The notes below the pieces were generated by a model. That model made no database searches, was not told the origin of the DNA, and saw nothing but the letters and a program-made list of their open reading frames with translations. Below, in pieces: positions 23,544 to 30,971 of a stretch of DNA of 31,982 nucleotides; the stretch's first letter is position 1; every line of letters starts with the position of its first letter. The DNA comes from a virus: positions 1-31,982 of IMG/VR virus record IMGVR_UViG_3300042923_001770. One strand, written 5' to 3'. The translations under genes were made by a program, and so were the position numbers.

Positions 23544-24569
23544 ATGAAAAAACGTCAAAATAAACAGCCAAAACAGACCAACATGACCGCCAGCGAACCG
23601 CAGAAAATGGAGGCATTCACCTTTGGCGAGCCGTCACCCGTTCTGGATCGCCGCGACATTCTCGACTATGTCGAATGCATCAATAACGGCAAATGGTACG
23701 AGCCGCCGGTCAACTTCTCCGGGCTGGCGAAAAGCCTGCGCGCCGCCGTGCACCACAGCTCCCCGATTTACGTAAAGCGCAACATCCTGACGAGCACCTA
23801 CATCCCGCACCCGTTGCTGTCACGTCAGGATTTCAGCCGCCTTGTGCTCGATTATCTGGTCTTTGCCAACGGCTATCTGGAAAAGCGCATGAGCGTCACC
23901 GGTCAGCTCTTTATGCTGGAAACCTCCCCGGCTAAATACACCCGGCGGGGCGTCGAGGAGGGAGTTTACTGGTACGTGTCGGACTTCACGCACCCGCACC
24001 AGTTCGCGCCCGGCTCGGTGTGCCATTTGCTGGAGCCCGACATTAATCAGGAGCTCTACGGGATGCCGGAATACCTGAGCGCGCTCAATTCCGCCTGGCT
24101 GAATGAATCCGCCACGCTGTTTCGTCGCAAGTATTACCAGAACGGCGCGCACGCGGGTTACATCATGTACGTCACCGACGCGGCGCAAAGCAGCACCGAC
24201 GTCGAGGCGCTGCGCTCCGCGATGCGGGATTCGAAAGGGCTCGGAAATTTTAAAAACCTGTTTTTCTATGCCCCGAACGGGAAACCGGATGGCATCAAGA
24301 TCGTGCCGCTGAGTGAAGTCGCCACAAAGGATGATTTTTTTAACATCAAGAAGGTGAGCGCCGCCGACCTGCTCGATGCGCACCGCGTACCGTTCCAGCT
24401 CATGGGGGGCAAGCCCGAGAATATCGGTTCAATGGGCGATATTGAGAAGGTGGCGCGGGTGTTTGTGCGTAACGAGCTGACGCCGCTGCAGGAGCGTTTC
24501 AAAGAGATTAATGATTGGTTAGGAATGGAGGTGATCCGCTTTAAGGATTACAGCATCGAGACCGACTAA
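23544..24569 (+). CDS. Q: gpQ, portal protein
   Basis: The 341-residue protein is the P2-type portal. It has FTFGEPSPVLDRRDILDYVE, HHSSPIYVKRNILTSTYIP, GMPEYLSALNSAWLNESATL and LMGGKPENIGSMGDIEKVA, all family hallmarks. The portal ring is the DNA entry channel and binds terminase. Its first ~18 residues are rich in Lys/Gln (KKRQNKQPKQTN). It ends 166 bases before cos, as in P2. Confidence 0.97.
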   Translation: MKKRQNKQPKQTNMTASEPQKMEAFTFGEPSPVLDRRDILDYVECINNGKWYEPPVNFSGLAKSLRAAVHHSSPIYVKRNILTSTYIPHPLLSRQDFSRLVLDYLVFANGYLEKRMSVTGQLFMLETSPAKYTRRGVEEGVYWYVSDFTHPHQFAPGSVCHLLEPDINQELYGMPEYLSALNSAWLNESATLFRRKYYQNGAHAGYIMYVTDAAQSSTDVEALRSAMRDSKGLGNFKNLFFYAPNGKPDGIKIVPLSEVATKDDFFNIKKVSAADLLDAHRVPFQLMGGKPENIGSMGDIEKVARVFVRNELTPLQERFKEINDWLGMEVIRFKDYSIETD

Positions 24570-24735
24570 ATCCGCCCAAAATGCCGCTTCCGGGCGGCAC
24601 ATCTTCAAATCGTGCCAGATGGCGCACACGCGACGCAATCACCACTGCAGCACATTGACCGCCCCCACAGCGCACCACGCCACCACGACGCGCACAGACG
24701 CGCAAAATAAATCCTGTCACCACGTCTGGCGCGCA

Positions 24736-24754
24736 GTGCTATCCCCGCCTCGCC
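24736..24754. other. cos: cos, cohesive-end site (19 bases)
   Basis: The plus strand reads GTGCTATCCCCGCCTCGCC, i.e. GGCGAGGCGGGGATAGCAC on the other strand. As I remember it, P2 cos is the same 19 bases with A instead of T at one position. The place, just past the end of Q, is also that of P2. This sequence is cut with a 19-base stagger by gpM/gpP to make linear virion DNA. Confidence 0.9.
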
Positions 24755-24843
24755 TGCCCGCTTAACGGGTCGCTTTTAATGCAGGTGCATCAGTAGCCCC
24801 GAGCCGCGGCAGCGCTGGCGTCCCTCAGGAAAATTCTCAGCCA

Positions 24844-24859
24844 TTTTTGCATGCAAAAA
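24844..24859. repeat. 16-base perfect palindrome near cos
   Basis: TTTTTGCATGCAAAAA is a perfect palindrome. A second GCATGC lies at 24881-24886 and a half-copy AAAATGCA lies between. The cluster is in the non-coding stretch between cos and the membrane-protein gene. It could be a protein site or a weak bidirectional terminator; no function is assigned. Confidence 0.5.
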
Positions 24860-24882
24860 AATGCAACAGAGCATGCACGCTT

Positions 24883-25536
24883 TTAAGCATCGTATTCTTC
24901 TTTCCAAAGACTGTTATTTCTCTTAATTTCATAGAGTATTTCTTTTGGTATTTTAACTCGATGTTGTTTCATTGCTGTTTCGATAATGAAATAGCCTTTT
25001 TTAAAGCTAATCGGTTGTTTGCTGTATGAAAGTAGTTGAAAAATACTCCGCCAACCGATTGATAAACCTATTTTTGTTTCGAACTGCCACTCTTCCCCCT
25101 GAAAGTGCAAAGTATATGGCAAGTTTTGAATGCCTAAATTAACATGTTCCAGAGTAAGAGCCATACTGTCAATCTGGATGAAAATGTTCATTAAAGGTGC
25201 ATCAAGCGGTTTAAGATTTTTGACCTTGATGACTGAATAATCTTTAGTGCCATTCACACTCTCAGATCTAAGTGGTTCAACTGTGATGAGTATTTTTTCG
25301 ACATTATTCTGCGAGGCTTGATAAGCCATCCATAACGACACAATAACGGCAAACAATGTCGCAACCCCGGATAGCCATCCACCTATCATTGACCAAAAAG
25401 CGACTTCGCTAGTATGCCCCTCCAACCGCCATCCCCAGTCCACTCCACCAACAAAAAGACCAACAACAAAAGACAATCCACAAAAGAATAAACCTATTAG
25501 CAATCCCCAACGCATAAGCCTCACCATTGCCCTCAT
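24883..25536 (-). CDS. Two-TM membrane protein of unknown function, cargo
   Basis: This 217-residue protein has two clear membrane helices, about 10-31 (GLLIGLFFCGLSFVVGLFVG) and 48-72 (SMIGGWLSGVATLFAVIVSL). A soluble C-terminal domain of some 145 residues then begins WMAYQASQNNVEKIL. By the charge pattern the C-terminal domain is probably cytoplasmic. The gene is AT-rich and has no P2 counterpart I recognise. It lies between cos and gene A, where P2 carries its tin and old exclusion genes, so phage exclusion is a reasonable guess but no more. The start is uncertain: ATGs at 25536, 25527 and 25515 are all near possible ribosome sites. Confidence 0.75.
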   Translation of the reverse strand: MRAMVRLMRWGLLIGLFFCGLSFVVGLFVGGVDWGWRLEGHTSEVAFWSMIGGWLSGVATLFAVIVSLWMAYQASQNNVEKILITVEPLRSESVNGTKDYSVIKVKNLKPLDAPLMNIFIQIDSMALTLEHVNLGIQNLPYTLHFQGEEWQFETKIGLSIGWRSIFQLLSYSKQPISFKKGYFIIETAMKQHRVKIPKEILYEIKRNNSLWKEEYDA

Positions 25537-25545
25537 TTTAGATGA

Positions 25546-25659
25546 TTAAAACAGCGATAAATTATTGATAAATTCATTACTTGTCACCTCGACCTTATCG
25601 ACTATCAATAAATAGCGCATTCCCTCATTGAGCGATACTGGTCGCTCGTATTCAATCAT
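25546..25659 (-). CDS. Very small ORF, 37 aa, doubtful
   Basis: The frame reads MIEYERPVSLNEGMRYLLIV and then DKVEVTSNEFINN. It sits alone in the 146-base gap between two cargo genes. The frame stays open upstream of the ATG with protein-like sequence (WLGRTYHDVF), but no Shine-Dalgarno is evident. It could be a small peptide gene or the tail of a decayed gene. Confidence 0.25.
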   Translation of the reverse strand: MIEYERPVSLNEGMRYLLIVDKVEVTSNEFINNLSLF

Positions 25660-25682
25660 GAAAACATCGTGATATGTACGCC

Positions 25683-25955
25683 CTAACCAGTACCCACCGC
25701 CTCAGTCTTTAGGCCGCTGGAAGAAACCCACCCTCCGGGGCGGTAATACTCTAAGGTCTCCCCCCGATAGACCACCTGAAAACCCAATTCATGCCCGGCC
25801 ATAACCTCCACAAAACACTGTGCGCACATACAGATTTTTAGCGGATATTCAGGCGAAATGCTAACGCCTCGCAGAGCTCGTTGTTCAACACCACCGTCAC
25901 TGAAAGCAAGTTTCAGCACCGGCGCTGTTCTTACCGTTGCCGTGGTGGCTGGCAT
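25683..25955 (-). CDS. Hypothetical 90-aa protein with CxCxxC motif
   Basis: The product begins MPATTATVRTAPVLKLAFSD and has ICMCAQCFVEVM at about 41-52, a CxCxxC group that could bind metal, followed by YRGETLEYYRPGGW. The start overlaps the end of the preceding gene by 25 bases, pointing to coupled translation at the distal end of the A-DUF3850 transcript. I recognise no family. The late start and weak ribosome site leave some doubt. Confidence 0.55.
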   Translation of the reverse strand: MPATTATVRTAPVLKLAFSDGGVEQRALRGVSISPEYPLKICMCAQCFVEVMAGHELGFQVVYRGETLEYYRPGGWVSSSGLKTEAVGTG

Positions 25956-26173
25956 TTGGGCATGTTTACCGGTGTGATCGCATATGATTTAGGATTGCTT
26001 ATGTCGCTATATCGGCGATGATTGTCTCTCACTACACCTGCACACCCGACCAGCTCGTCAGGGGTGAGATTCTCGTTAATCATGATTTGCTGCAGGCGAT
26101 GCACGACGGCCATCAGCTTAACGTTGTGTTTCGAATGTACGGGCGGTGCTGGCATCATTCGCGTATTGCTCAT
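25931..26173 (-). CDS. Hypothetical 80-aa protein downstream of DUF3850 gene
   Basis: The ATG at 26173 overlaps the upstream stop (ATGA), the normal coupling arrangement, so I prefer it to the GTG three codons earlier. The protein reads MSNTRMMPAPPVHSKHNVKL with a helical middle (MAVVHRLQQIMINENLTPDE) and a basic end. The helical part with NENLTPDELVG looks like a small regulatory or DNA-associated protein, but no family is recognised. Confidence 0.6.
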   Translation of the reverse strand: MSNTRMMPAPPVHSKHNVKLMAVVHRLQQIMINENLTPDELVGCAGVVRDNHRRYSDISNPKSYAITPVNMPKCQPPRQR

Positions 26174-26634
26174 TTTAACCACCCATTTTTTTTAGCATTG
26201 GCGATCAGCTCGTCTGAATATTGCCAAACTCCGTCATCAGCCACGAAAGCGCCAGCCGAAACCCCGTTAAGTGTTTCATATCCAATAGCAAGACCTAATG
26301 GGTGCAAAATTTCGTGATTAATTCTGAAAACCAGCCCTTTATCGCTAAGTTCTTTCCAGTTCAACAGGGACATACCACAAGGTTCATCCGGGACAAGTAA
26401 CTGGACGCTCAAAATCACATAGTTTCCCACCCATACCGTTAAATCTGTAACGTCTGTGACCCTTACTGATACACGTTTCCCGGTATATCCGTTCTCTGGT
26501 TCCCACTCATGCAACCTGAGAACATCACCACATGAATAGTCACGGTCATTGATACGAAATTCAGCGCGTTTTTCTCCTGACTTCACCGCTTCAAAATGCT
26601 CTGGTGCGATTTTTAAATCATGGATTTTGGTCAT
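26170..26634 (-). CDS. DUF3850 (ASCH/PUA-like) domain protein
   Basis: This 154-residue protein starts with the DUF3850 signature HDLKIAPEHFEAVKSGEKRA, then FRINDRDYSCGDVLRLHEWE and VSVRVTDVTDL. The domain has a PUA-like fold of the ASCH group, associated with RNA or modified-nucleotide binding; the actual ligand is unknown. Residues 95-154 are an extension (NHEILHPLGLAIGYETLNGV) not part of the core domain. GGAG lies eight bases before the ATG, only a few bases after the A stop, so it is probably co-expressed with gpA early in infection. Confidence 0.85.
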   Translation of the reverse strand: MTKIHDLKIAPEHFEAVKSGEKRAEFRINDRDYSCGDVLRLHEWEPENGYTGKRVSVRVTDVTDLTVWVGNYVILSVQLLVPDEPCGMSLLNWKELSDKGLVFRINHEILHPLGLAIGYETLNGVSAGAFVADDGVWQYSDELIANAKKNGWLK

Positions 26635-26639
26635 TTATT

Positions 26640-28928
26640 TCACTCCTCTTGCATTGAAAACCCCGGCCACCCGTCAGCAGCCGCGTATTTGAATTTTTTA
26701 TCGCCATAAATCACCGTTGCCCCACGCGCTAGCGCATCGAGCTCCCACCGTTCCGGGGTAATGCCTTCCTGAGCTAAATCGAAACGAATATTTGCGACGC
26801 GATCCCTTTCAGGCTTTGTCATCCTGGCGGATGGCGCTTGCTCGCTGGTTTTGAGCGGCGCATTGCTTCTTTGCTGCCGATGTTTCCGCGGTGTGCCAGC
26901 TTTTAACGCCCCGTTAAGCACCTTCACGACGTCCGGCTCATTCCAGCTGGTAACCCCGCGTTCAATCAGGTTTAACACCGCTGCGGCTTGCTCAGACAGC
27001 GTAGAGGTCATAACTGGATCGCCACCACCGATGGGCTTTCCACAGTTATTGACAGGACTCCGAGGCGCGGCAGAGCCGCTTTTTAAGGTCAAAGGCTCAA
27101 CGGCCAAAACCTTTGGAACGATGCGCCATTCGGCTGTACGGGTTACATGGACACGATTAGCCCCGAGATGAGGGGCATAAATCCCGACAACCCTCTCGAT
27201 ATCTTCCTCGTATTCGTTGACCTCATCCGTCACCTTACGGGCGACCCTGACCGCCTGAGCATCACGCGGCATGTTTGCCCCACCCTGCGCGATGATGTAC
27301 CGCTCAAAGTCCCCCTCATCTGCAGCAGCTCGCGCGGCCTCGACCCTGTCGTCAAACTCGCAGGCAATACTCACCCCACGCGGCAGTTTACGCAGTTCAC
27401 GGTAAGCGCCCATCGTCGGGAGACCAATCGGTTTAAACTGAGGGATACGCCATGTTGACGCCCATGCGGTGACGGCTGCGGCCGTATCTTTCAGAGGCTT
27501 GCCGGTGTCGTGATCGAGCTGGCCGTCGAGCGCGTAACCGTCGATATTTTTTGCAATGTATTTAGCGATATAACCCGCCGCTCCGCCCTGATTAAGATGG
27601 CGTGACTCAAAGCGCTGTTTTGACGCGCCCTTTTCGTGTCCGTCCTCTTTGAGGGCATAACGACGCATAATTTCGTTAATGGCTTTACGCTGACCGGGTT
27701 TGCAAAACAGCATCATGTGCCAGTGTGGCGTGCCGTCATGGTGCGGTTCGACAACGCGCATCCCGTAAACCTCTAAATCGTTATCTTTGAAAGCTGTACG
27801 CATCAGGCTCCAGATTCGGCACAGATAGCGCTGGCCGTCTTTGGGTGTGAATGCTGTTTCGTTCCATCCGTGATTGAGCTGCACCGTTTTAATTTCACCT
27901 CTGCCAACCTGACGGGTCGGGTGATACTTCGACGGCGTGGTCAGCGTGATAAACATCCCCACGTCACCCACGCTGGTCGCGTAGCGTTCAATCCCGGCGA
28001 TAGTGTTCATCAGCTCCATGCGGCGTATTTCAGGGTTAGAAATACTCCCCATGACCTTACTGATGAGGTCGATACGTTCGCCGGTGACTTTGTTTTCCAG
28101 TTCACAGGATTTCAGGTATTCGAGATTAGCCAGGCGGCGCGAGTGAACATCGCGGATCGCCATTTTGCTTGCGTAAGGTGAACGGTCTTTGTTGACCTCA
28201 CCGGCAGCAATGAGCAGCGCCTCGCGCCAGCGCATCCTCTGCGCCTTAAGCTGATTAGCCCACCACTCATCTTTTATCAGTCGTGAAATAGCGGAAAATG
28301 CCATGCGGATCGTCATCTGACCCTTACGGTATTTTTTCCAGTACATCGGGGTGATGTTAAATGCGCGAGCAATACCGGCCACTTGCCCGTATAGGTGCGA
28401 CTGAGCTTCATCGGTGAAAAGTGTCTCTTTCCCGCCGTGAGCCTCCGCCCATGCGTCGCTTAACTCCTCATATTTGCACCAGAGCTGAGAGGCAATTCTG
28501 GCAGCAAATTTCCTGAGCTCTTTGTCGTTCATATCCGGCAGGCGTGCATATTCATCCCGCGCAGACAGAAAACCAATCGAGGCGGATTCATTCATCCCGC
28601 ACAGCTCATTAACACGCTCAAGACGCGGCAGCAACTTGCGCTCAAAAGTGTTTTTAAGGAAATACAGCCCACCCAAAGGGCTCTTTTTACGGCGGATGAA
28701 GTTATAACGCGATGTAAACAGCGTTTGCAGGAAAAACGGCAGACGGTCAATCCGGTTTAAAACAACTTGCACCTGACGGAGTTCGGCACGTGTAAGGGGT
28801 CTGTCGCGGCCAATGGCCTCTTTTGTGACGTTATTCCAGGGATAAGCACCAACGAATGTATCACTGGTGCCCTTCAAAAATGGTGGTGGTGGCGAGGGGG
28901 CAACACGCCCCCGAGGTTCGTTGGACAT
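26640..28928 (-). CDS. A: gpA, replication initiation endonuclease (rolling circle)
   Basis: This is a 762-residue homologue of P2 gpA, highly similar through the centre (PYASKMAIRDVHSRRLANLE and ISKVMGSISNPEIRRMELMN). The HUH metal site is VVEPHHDGTPHWHMMLF, and the two active tyrosines in GYIAKYIAKN are Tyr453 and Tyr457, matching P2 Tyr450/454. gpA nicks one strand at the origin inside its own gene (27049-27070) and stays covalently bound to the 5' end. I take the ATG at 28928, one base after the previous stop (TAATATG), since it gives the P2 length; the longer frame to 28970 overlaps the upstream gene. gpA of P2 acts mainly in cis. Confidence 0.96.
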   Translation of the reverse strand: MSNEPRGRVAPSPPPPFLKGTSDTFVGAYPWNNVTKEAIGRDRPLTRAELRQVQVVLNRIDRLPFFLQTLFTSRYNFIRRKKSPLGGLYFLKNTFERKLLPRLERVNELCGMNESASIGFLSARDEYARLPDMNDKELRKFAARIASQLWCKYEELSDAWAEAHGGKETLFTDEAQSHLYGQVAGIARAFNITPMYWKKYRKGQMTIRMAFSAISRLIKDEWWANQLKAQRMRWREALLIAAGEVNKDRSPYASKMAIRDVHSRRLANLEYLKSCELENKVTGERIDLISKVMGSISNPEIRRMELMNTIAGIERYATSVGDVGMFITLTTPSKYHPTRQVGRGEIKTVQLNHGWNETAFTPKDGQRYLCRIWSLMRTAFKDNDLEVYGMRVVEPHHDGTPHWHMMLFCKPGQRKAINEIMRRYALKEDGHEKGASKQRFESRHLNQGGAAGYIAKYIAKNIDGYALDGQLDHDTGKPLKDTAAAVTAWASTWRIPQFKPIGLPTMGAYRELRKLPRGVSIACEFDDRVEAARAAADEGDFERYIIAQGGANMPRDAQAVRVARKVTDEVNEYEEDIERVVGIYAPHLGANRVHVTRTAEWRIVPKVLAVEPLTLKSGSAAPRSPVNNCGKPIGGGDPVMTSTLSEQAAAVLNLIERGVTSWNEPDVVKVLNGALKAGTPRKHRQQRSNAPLKTSEQAPSARMTKPERDRVANIRFDLAQEGITPERWELDALARGATVIYGDKKFKYAAADGWPGFSMQEE
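27049..27070 (-). other. ori: Replication origin / gpA nick site inside gene A
   Basis: On the minus strand the bases include GCGCCTCGGAGTCCTGTCAA, which as I remember it is the P2 ori nick region. It lies within A at the APRSPVNNCGK coding stretch, the same place as in P2. The conservation of both the tyrosines of gpA and this sequence suggests that P2-type initiation is intact. Confidence 0.85.
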
Positions 28929-28929
28929 A

Positions 28930-29193
28930 TTATTTAAAGGCGTCCAGACATTGCTTCCCCAAGCGTTCAATTCGAGCTTCCAACGCTGAGAAGCCGGTAA
29001 GATCGCTGGTCAAAAGATCATGCAATGCCAAGCCTGAGATAAGCTTAGGGATAGTTGGGTAGTAACCCACAACGTCCAGCCATTCCTTACCTTCATTCTT
29101 ACCGGATGTGGCAGTCTTCTTCTCCTGCAAAATGAATTGATAGCGGTCGCTGGTAATGACGTACTGGTTATTTATCTCAATGCGTAGGCTCAT
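28930..29193 (-). CDS. DUF5405 family early protein
   Basis: This 87-residue protein, MSLRIEINNQYVITSDRYQF with ATSGKNEGKEWLDVVGYYPT and FSALEARIERLG, belongs to a small family found just upstream of A in P2-like phages (DUF5405 as I remember). Its stop TAA is followed after one base by the A start, so it probably sets A translation by coupling. The biochemical role is unknown. Confidence 0.85.
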   Translation of the reverse strand: MSLRIEINNQYVITSDRYQFILQEKKTATSGKNEGKEWLDVVGYYPTIPKLISGLALHDLLTSDLTGFSALEARIERLGKQCLDAFK

Positions 29194-29215
29194 TTTTTCT
29201 TCCTTTTAAAAGTGG

Positions 29216-29434
29216 TTAGCCAGCTCTACCGAAAATTGCGTTGTGTAACTTTTCCGACTCCTGACCCAATAACTCGATAATCTCGGTGCGATTAAGTTCT
29301 GACTTGCTGATGTGCGCGATAAGCCCGTCAAACCGAGAAGAGAAACGGGTCGCCGTGTCGCGCTGTGCCTCGCTTACTGCATGCGCCAGAAGTGCCGAAC
29401 ACATCCCCGGCTGCGCTGTATTTTGCTTTTGCAT
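29216..29434 (-). CDS. DUF2732 family early protein
   Basis: The 72-residue product reads MQKQNTAQPGMCSALLAHAV, followed by FSSRFDGLIAHISKSELNRT. It matches the DUF2732 proteins of P2-like early operons. I take the ATG at 29434, with GGAG and AGG upstream, over a TTG six codons earlier. It lies in the Pe early transcript between B and the DUF5405 gene. Function unknown. Confidence 0.82.
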   Translation of the reverse strand: MQKQNTAQPGMCSALLAHAVSEAQRDTATRFSSRFDGLIAHISKSELNRTEIIELLGQESEKLHNAIFGRAG

Positions 29435-29500
29435 TTGCCTATCTCCGGACAAAAGGAGTCCCCACGCTGTAAGGCGCGTAATAAAACGAATCCAGATTAA

Positions 29501-30001
29501 TTAATGTAAATACTGCTCAGGCTTTACCGAGGTTAAAATGGTTGGCGCGTACTCAAAAAGACTGAACAACTCTCGCAGAGCGCGGAAAAGTTTCTCACGC
29601 CAATAACAGTCCTCCTCGTTCAAACGCCAATGCGGCATCATAAACTCCTGCTCTGTCAGTCCCGCATGAAGAAACAGTGAGCGCCTTTGGCTGACGGTCA
29701 GGCGGCTGATGAAAGTTGCTTTTGACGCGCCAAGTTGGCGATACCGGGTGAATGCATTTCTCAATTCATCAAGCGCGCAAACAAGGCGCTCACGATCGGC
29801 TTCAGACATTTCCTCTAAGCGCATCACAGAGTGACGCTGTTTTAATTGAGCGTGGAAACAAACCGTAAGACGCTCCCGCTCCATCATCTGATTGTAAAAA
29901 TCACAAGTGTCCTGCCAACGAGGCTGAGCCAGATACTTGCAGACCAGACCGCGAAGTGCTGTTGGTTGCTTCTGGATCACATCAAGTGTCATGACCGTCA
30001 T
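29501..30001 (-). CDS. B: gpB, replication protein B
   Basis: At 166 residues this equals P2 gpB. Very similar segments are RWQDTCDFYNQMMERERLTV and the end FRALRELFSLFEYAPTILTS followed by VKPEQYLH. P2 gpB helps load the host helicase DnaB for lagging-strand synthesis. It is in the leftward early operon between the Fil-like gene and the DUF2732 gene. Confidence 0.95.
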   Translation of the reverse strand: MTVMTLDVIQKQPTALRGLVCKYLAQPRWQDTCDFYNQMMERERLTVCFHAQLKQRHSVMRLEEMSEADRERLVCALDELRNAFTRYRQLGASKATFISRLTVSQRRSLFLHAGLTEQEFMMPHWRLNEEDCYWREKLFRALRELFSLFEYAPTILTSVKPEQYLH

Positions 30002-30003
30002 AA

Positions 30004-30171
30004 CTACAGTCCTCTCTTTTTGACCAGGCGGCGAAGCTTCTCGATAACACTCGTCTTACGGGTTCGGATGATGATGCCCTTGCGTCCGCGACCGTGAGTG
30101 ATAGTGAAGTTGGTAGGTTTAGGGCTTTCTCTTCGAAGCAGCTGTGCAATGCAGCGAGGTTCATTATTCAT
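30004..30171 (-). CDS. Small basic protein, Fil/DUF2724-like
   Basis: This 55-residue protein reads MNNEPRCIAQLLRRESPKP with ITHGRGRKGIIIRTRK and ends in a Lys/Arg-rich tail. The MNNxPxCIAxLLRR start and GRGxKGIII core are those of the small early proteins next to B in P2-like phages, annotated as Fil family (named after a 186 gene that causes host filamentation). GGGGAG precedes the ATG at 30171. It overlaps the end of cox by four bases. A role in host cell-division arrest is family-based inference. Confidence 0.7.
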   Translation of the reverse strand: MNNEPRCIAQLLRRESPKPTNFTITHGRGRKGIIIRTRKTSVIEKLRRLVKKRGL

Positions 30172-30443
30172 ACTGGCTCCCCTAACCCGAGCCACATCAG
30201 CCAACCATCACGAATTTCCTTCGGGCGGCTGTCGTAGGCCATCTTCATCCCCTTGTTCCAAGCAGGCAGATAAACCCAATATTCCCCTGCGCGCCCACTC
30301 GTTGACTGTGGATCAGTCATCTCGACTACAGGAAGCTTGCCCTTTTCAATCATGCCTTTAACGGCTGCAGGTGTTTTACCAATAAGGCGCGCGAATTCCT
30401 GATATGGAACGGCGTCGCTCACACTATCAATGACCCTATTCAT
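30168..30443 (-). CDS. cox: Cox, excisionase and early/lysogenic switch regulator
   Basis: The 91-residue protein is nearly P2 Cox. It has AVPYQEFARLIGKTPAAVKG (helix-turn-helix), KLPVVEMTDPQSTSGRAGEY and YDSRPKEIRDGWLMWLGLGE, the last stretch the same as P2. Cox directs excision with Int and represses the C promoter, favouring lytic growth. It is the first gene of the leftward early transcript and is divergent from C. Confidence 0.97.
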   Translation of the reverse strand: MNRVIDSVSDAVPYQEFARLIGKTPAAVKGMIEKGKLPVVEMTDPQSTSGRAGEYWVYLPAWNKGMKMAYDSRPKEIRDGWLMWLGLGEPV

Positions 30444-30578
30444 TTGTGAGTATTCCTCGTTAGTGTTTTAATTGCTCCTAATGGCTATTAATTGCCATAT
30501 TGGAGCCATTAGTTTGCGATAACGAATTGAAGATTACTCCGTTATCGTTTTTCTATCAATAGTGGAGTGTTAATTACG
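30444..30578. promoter_or_regulatory. Immunity switch: divergent Pe/Pc region with operators
   Basis: Between cox and C are two direct repeats TTAATTGC (30468-30475 and 30488-30495), 20 bases apart. P2 C represses Pe through two directly repeated octamers about two helical turns apart, so these are the likely C operators. Two inverted repeats are also present: CTAATGGC/GCCATTAG flanking the second octamer, and CGATAACG/CGTTATCG at 30517-30524 and 30540-30547, nearer Pc, candidates for Cox control. The exact promoter hexamers are not clear. Confidence 0.6.
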
Positions 30579-30875
30579 ATGATACCCGTAAATGAAAAGC
30601 TAGCGATCATGCGTGAGTCAGAACGTATGAATAGGAAAGAATTCAGTGACTTAACAGGTGTTCCATACAGCTCTCTTTCGAGTTACGAGAAGGGTGTAAA
30701 AGATATGGGCATACAGGCAGTGATGAAGATTTTGAATCATCCTCAGTTCAAAAAATACACTATGTGGTTCATGACAGAGACGATATCACCTGAAGCTGGG
30801 CAGATTGCACCGGCTCTCGCGCACTTTGGGCAGCAGACAACAACGTCATCCCACTCAGACCAGAAAACTGGCTAA
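30579..30875 (+). CDS. C: C, immunity repressor (P2 C type)
   Basis: This 98-residue repressor resembles P2 C. It has a helix-turn-helix near EFSDLTGVPYSSLSSYEKGV (about 20-40) and the conserved ISPEAGQIAPALAHFGQQTT and SHSDQKTG end. It represses Pe and keeps lysogeny; the small size and lack of a cleavage domain mean it is not RecA-sensitive. I take the ATG at 30579 by alignment with P2; a GTG at 30567 is possible. The N-terminal half differs from P2 C, so immunity specificity is probably different. It is followed by int on the same strand. Confidence 0.94.
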   Translation: MIPVNEKLAIMRESERMNRKEFSDLTGVPYSSLSSYEKGVKDMGIQAVMKILNHPQFKKYTMWFMTETISPEAGQIAPALAHFGQQTTTSSHSDQKTG

Positions 30876-30971
30876 CTATTTACGGCGCTTATTTGTGCAG
30901 TAAATGCACAGTGAGTTTTTGCTATTTAAATCAGGAAATTGAAGTAAGCAGTAACATCATCGGGAGGCTTT

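Larger units (their letters stand above)
24570..24882. other. cos region between Q and the cargo interval
   Basis: No gene is visible in these 313 bases. After Q comes a hairpin CCGCCC/GGGCGG without a T tract. Then comes a C/A-rich stretch with several CGCGCA/GCGCAC motifs (24620-24735), which may be terminase contacts. Next are cos at 24736-24754, a CCCG/CGGG hairpin just after it, and a 16-base palindrome at 24844-24859. Assignment of terminase sites is inference. Confidence 0.6.

Noticed and set aside
24620-24735. CRISPR-like or iteron array in the C/A-rich stretch before cos
   Set aside because: CGCGCA/GCGCAC motifs recur but without regular spacing or a constant repeat unit.
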